Below, one piece after another: positions 62,905 through 64,000 of a stretch of 64,000 nt of DNA. Below the pieces are notes generated by a model. It made no database searches, was not told the DNA's origin, and worked only from the letters and a program-made list of their open reading frames with translations. A program made the translations under genes and the position numbers. Origin of the DNA: Tenericutes bacterium HGW-Tenericutes-2 (GTDB lineage: Bacteria > Bacillota_I > Bacilli_A > Acholeplasmatales > Acholeplasmataceae); contig PGXL01000008.1 in assembly GCA_002839095.1 (NCBI GenBank), positions 1-64,000 of the forward strand, written 5' to 3'. Within the stretch, counting starts at the first letter, position 1. Each line of letters opens with the position of its first letter.

Positions 62905-64000
62905 CGATAAATTCAAATTCGTAATCAAAAATTCTGATGGTGTCGTGATGCTTAGCACCTTCTTTTCGAAGTGCATCATCAACTCCCATGCTTCTAAGCT
63001 GTCGTGCAAATCTTTTCACTGCTTCATCTTTGGTAAAGTCAGTTCTTTCAAAGACGAGTCTTAATTTTTCTCCTGATAATTCAAAGCCATCATCAGTTCT
63101 TGTAATAATAAATGCAGGTTCTTCACCCTCGAATGTATAGTTTTTAACATATTCTGGTGTATGATCAATGACCTTAGGAGCCTTCTTAAGCTCTTCTAAT
63201 GTTTTCTTGAGCAACTTGTCGATATCAAATCTTTGATGTGCTGAGATGACAACTAAAGGTGCTGTAATTTTCTCTTGAAGTACTGCTAGCTTTGCTTCAT
63301 TACCTGGCATATCGATTTTATTAGCGACCACGATTTGTGGACGAAGTAGGAGCTCTTCATTATACATTTCAAGCTCATGATTAATCTTCAAGTAATCCTG
63401 ATAAGGATCTTCTCTTGTTAAATCAAGAACATGAAGGAAAACTCTACATCTTTCAATATGCTTTAAAAATTGGATACCTAGACCTAAGCCTAGATGCGCA
63501 TTTTCAATTAATCCTGGTAGGTCAGCTAAGACGAAGGATTCATCTCCAACTTGAACCATACCTAAATTTGGGTGTAGTGTTGTAAATGGATATTCAGCGA
63601 TTTTAGGTCTTGCATTAGAAACAACCGAAATCAATGTCGATTTACCAACACTTGGATAACCAATGAGTCCTACATCTGCTAAAACCTTTAGCTCAACTAA
63701 TATTTTTCTGTGAATTCCAGGATCGCCATTTTCTGCATAGTCTGGTGCAGGATTTTTATGTGTCGCAAATGCCATATTACCGCGACCACCTTTACCACCC
63801 TTAGCAACGACTAATTCTTGGTTATGCTCTGTAATTTCACCGATTTTTAATGTTTTATCTTCATTATATACAATCGTTCCTAAAGGAACTTTAATATAAG
63901 TATGTTCAGCGTTAGCACCATGTTGACCCTTGGTTCTACCGTTAATTCCCATTTTAGCCTTAATGTGTCTTTGAAAACGAAGATCGATTAACGTTGTCTT
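62900..64000 (-). CDS. obg: GTPase Obg/CgtA, 5' end outside the window
   Basis: 367 residues visible; the open frame runs to base 64000 and the N terminus lies beyond it. The visible start (TLIDLRFQRHIKAK) is the Obg glycine-rich domain, not an initiation site, so the ATG at 63952 is internal. The G domain has GYPSVGKSTLIS, DLPGLIENAHLG and NKIDMPGN; a C-terminal OCT domain follows (FERTDFTKDEAVKRFARQL). It is an essential ribosome-assembly and stress GTPase. Confidence 0.96.
   Translation of the reverse strand, partial: KTTLIDLRFQRHIKAKMGINGRTKGQHGANAEHTYIKVPLGTIVYNEDKTLKIGEITEHNQELVVAKGGKGGRGNMAFATHKNPAPDYAENGDPGIHRKILVELKVLADVGLIGYPSVGKSTLISVVSNARPKIAEYPFTTLHPNLGMVQVGDESFVLADLPGLIENAHLGLGLGIQFLKHIERCRVFLHVLDLTREDPYQDYLKINHELEMYNEELLLRPQIVVANKIDMPGNEAKLAVLQEKITAPLVVISAHQRFDIDKLLKKTLEELKKAPKVIDHTPEYVKNYTFEGEEPAFIITRTDDGFELSGEKLRLVFERTDFTKDEAVKRFARQLRSMGVDDALRKEGAKHHDTIRIFDYEFEFIE

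Noticed and set aside
63952-63952. ATG as the start of obg
   Set aside because: The frame continues to the window edge with residues that match the conserved Obg N-terminal domain.
1-64000. CRISPR arrays, tRNA or rRNA genes, intact insertion sequences, phage genes
   Set aside because: No regular spaced repeats, cloverleaf signatures, rRNA motifs, or transposase/integrase genes other than the chromosomal XerD-type recombinase were found by reading both strands.

Overview
The window is AT-rich and gene-dense. It reads as chromosome of a wall-less, low-GC Gram-positive, most likely Acholeplasma or a close relative (Acholeplasmatales/Izemoplasmatales-like Mollicutes). This is inferred from the gene content, the many lipoproteins with an LAAC lipobox, PlsY, topoisomerase IV, HPr, pantothenate salvage, the absence of cell-wall genes here, and ordinary use of TGA as stop (hemW ends in TGA and tryptophan is TGG). 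Mycoplasma and Spiroplasma, which read TGA as Trp, are therefore unlikely. No tRNA, rRNA, CRISPR array or intact mobile element was seen.

Layout. 1-1066: start of a minus-strand gene to the left, then a lipoprotein. 1200-7330: plus-strand housekeeping block lepA, hemW, xerD, deoB and a membrane/coiled-coil protein. 7331-9013: membrane protein and asparaginase. 9014-10200: gene-free, apparently decayed DNA with an alternating CG/CA tract. 10231-23585: an 11-gene minus-strand operon (thiolase, SDR, KAS-III-like enzyme, LivHMGF plus binding protein, CoA-transferase, two alpha/beta hydrolases) with a divergent TetR regulator and matching palindromes near both divergent genes. 23648-25244: small membrane proteins including a nonsense-interrupted paralogue. 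25304-33529: EF-Ts, then the topoisomerase IV operon parE-parC-nucleoside kinase-wHTH protein with a sliding-clamp motif. 33649-38045: plsY, a baeRF-type protein, a terpenoid-cyclase-like protein, a YneF protein and a membrane protein. 38083-41407: rsmD-copZ-copA-arsR metal operon. 41430-45878: M42 peptidase, a structured RNA gene, a membrane protein, and infC-rpmI-rplT with an attenuator leader and an AUU start. 45888-48511: unusual four-gene secreted protein/ABC cluster. 48600-59136: metabolism and DNA repair (aminopeptidase P, phosphohexomutase, coaX-panT, aldo-keto reductase, M42 peptidase, trmB, ptsH with an EIIB-like partner, queA-ruvB-ruvA). 59238-62843: a giant coiled-coil protein. 62900-64000: obg, cut by the window edge.

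The best candidates for undescribed biology are: (1) the 12-gene acyl/hydroxyacid uptake-and-catabolism cluster, with a LivG that carries a 230-residue coiled-coil extension and a binding protein with two Ig-like domains; (2) the secreted beta-rich protein plus ABC cluster at 45888-48511; (3) the membrane-anchored EIIB-like domain with Glu in place of the phospho-Cys, fused in an operon to HPr; (4) the clamp-binding wHTH protein in the topoisomerase IV operon; (5) a 6S-like structured RNA at about 42541-42691. Functions are inferred from motifs and context; no database search was possible.
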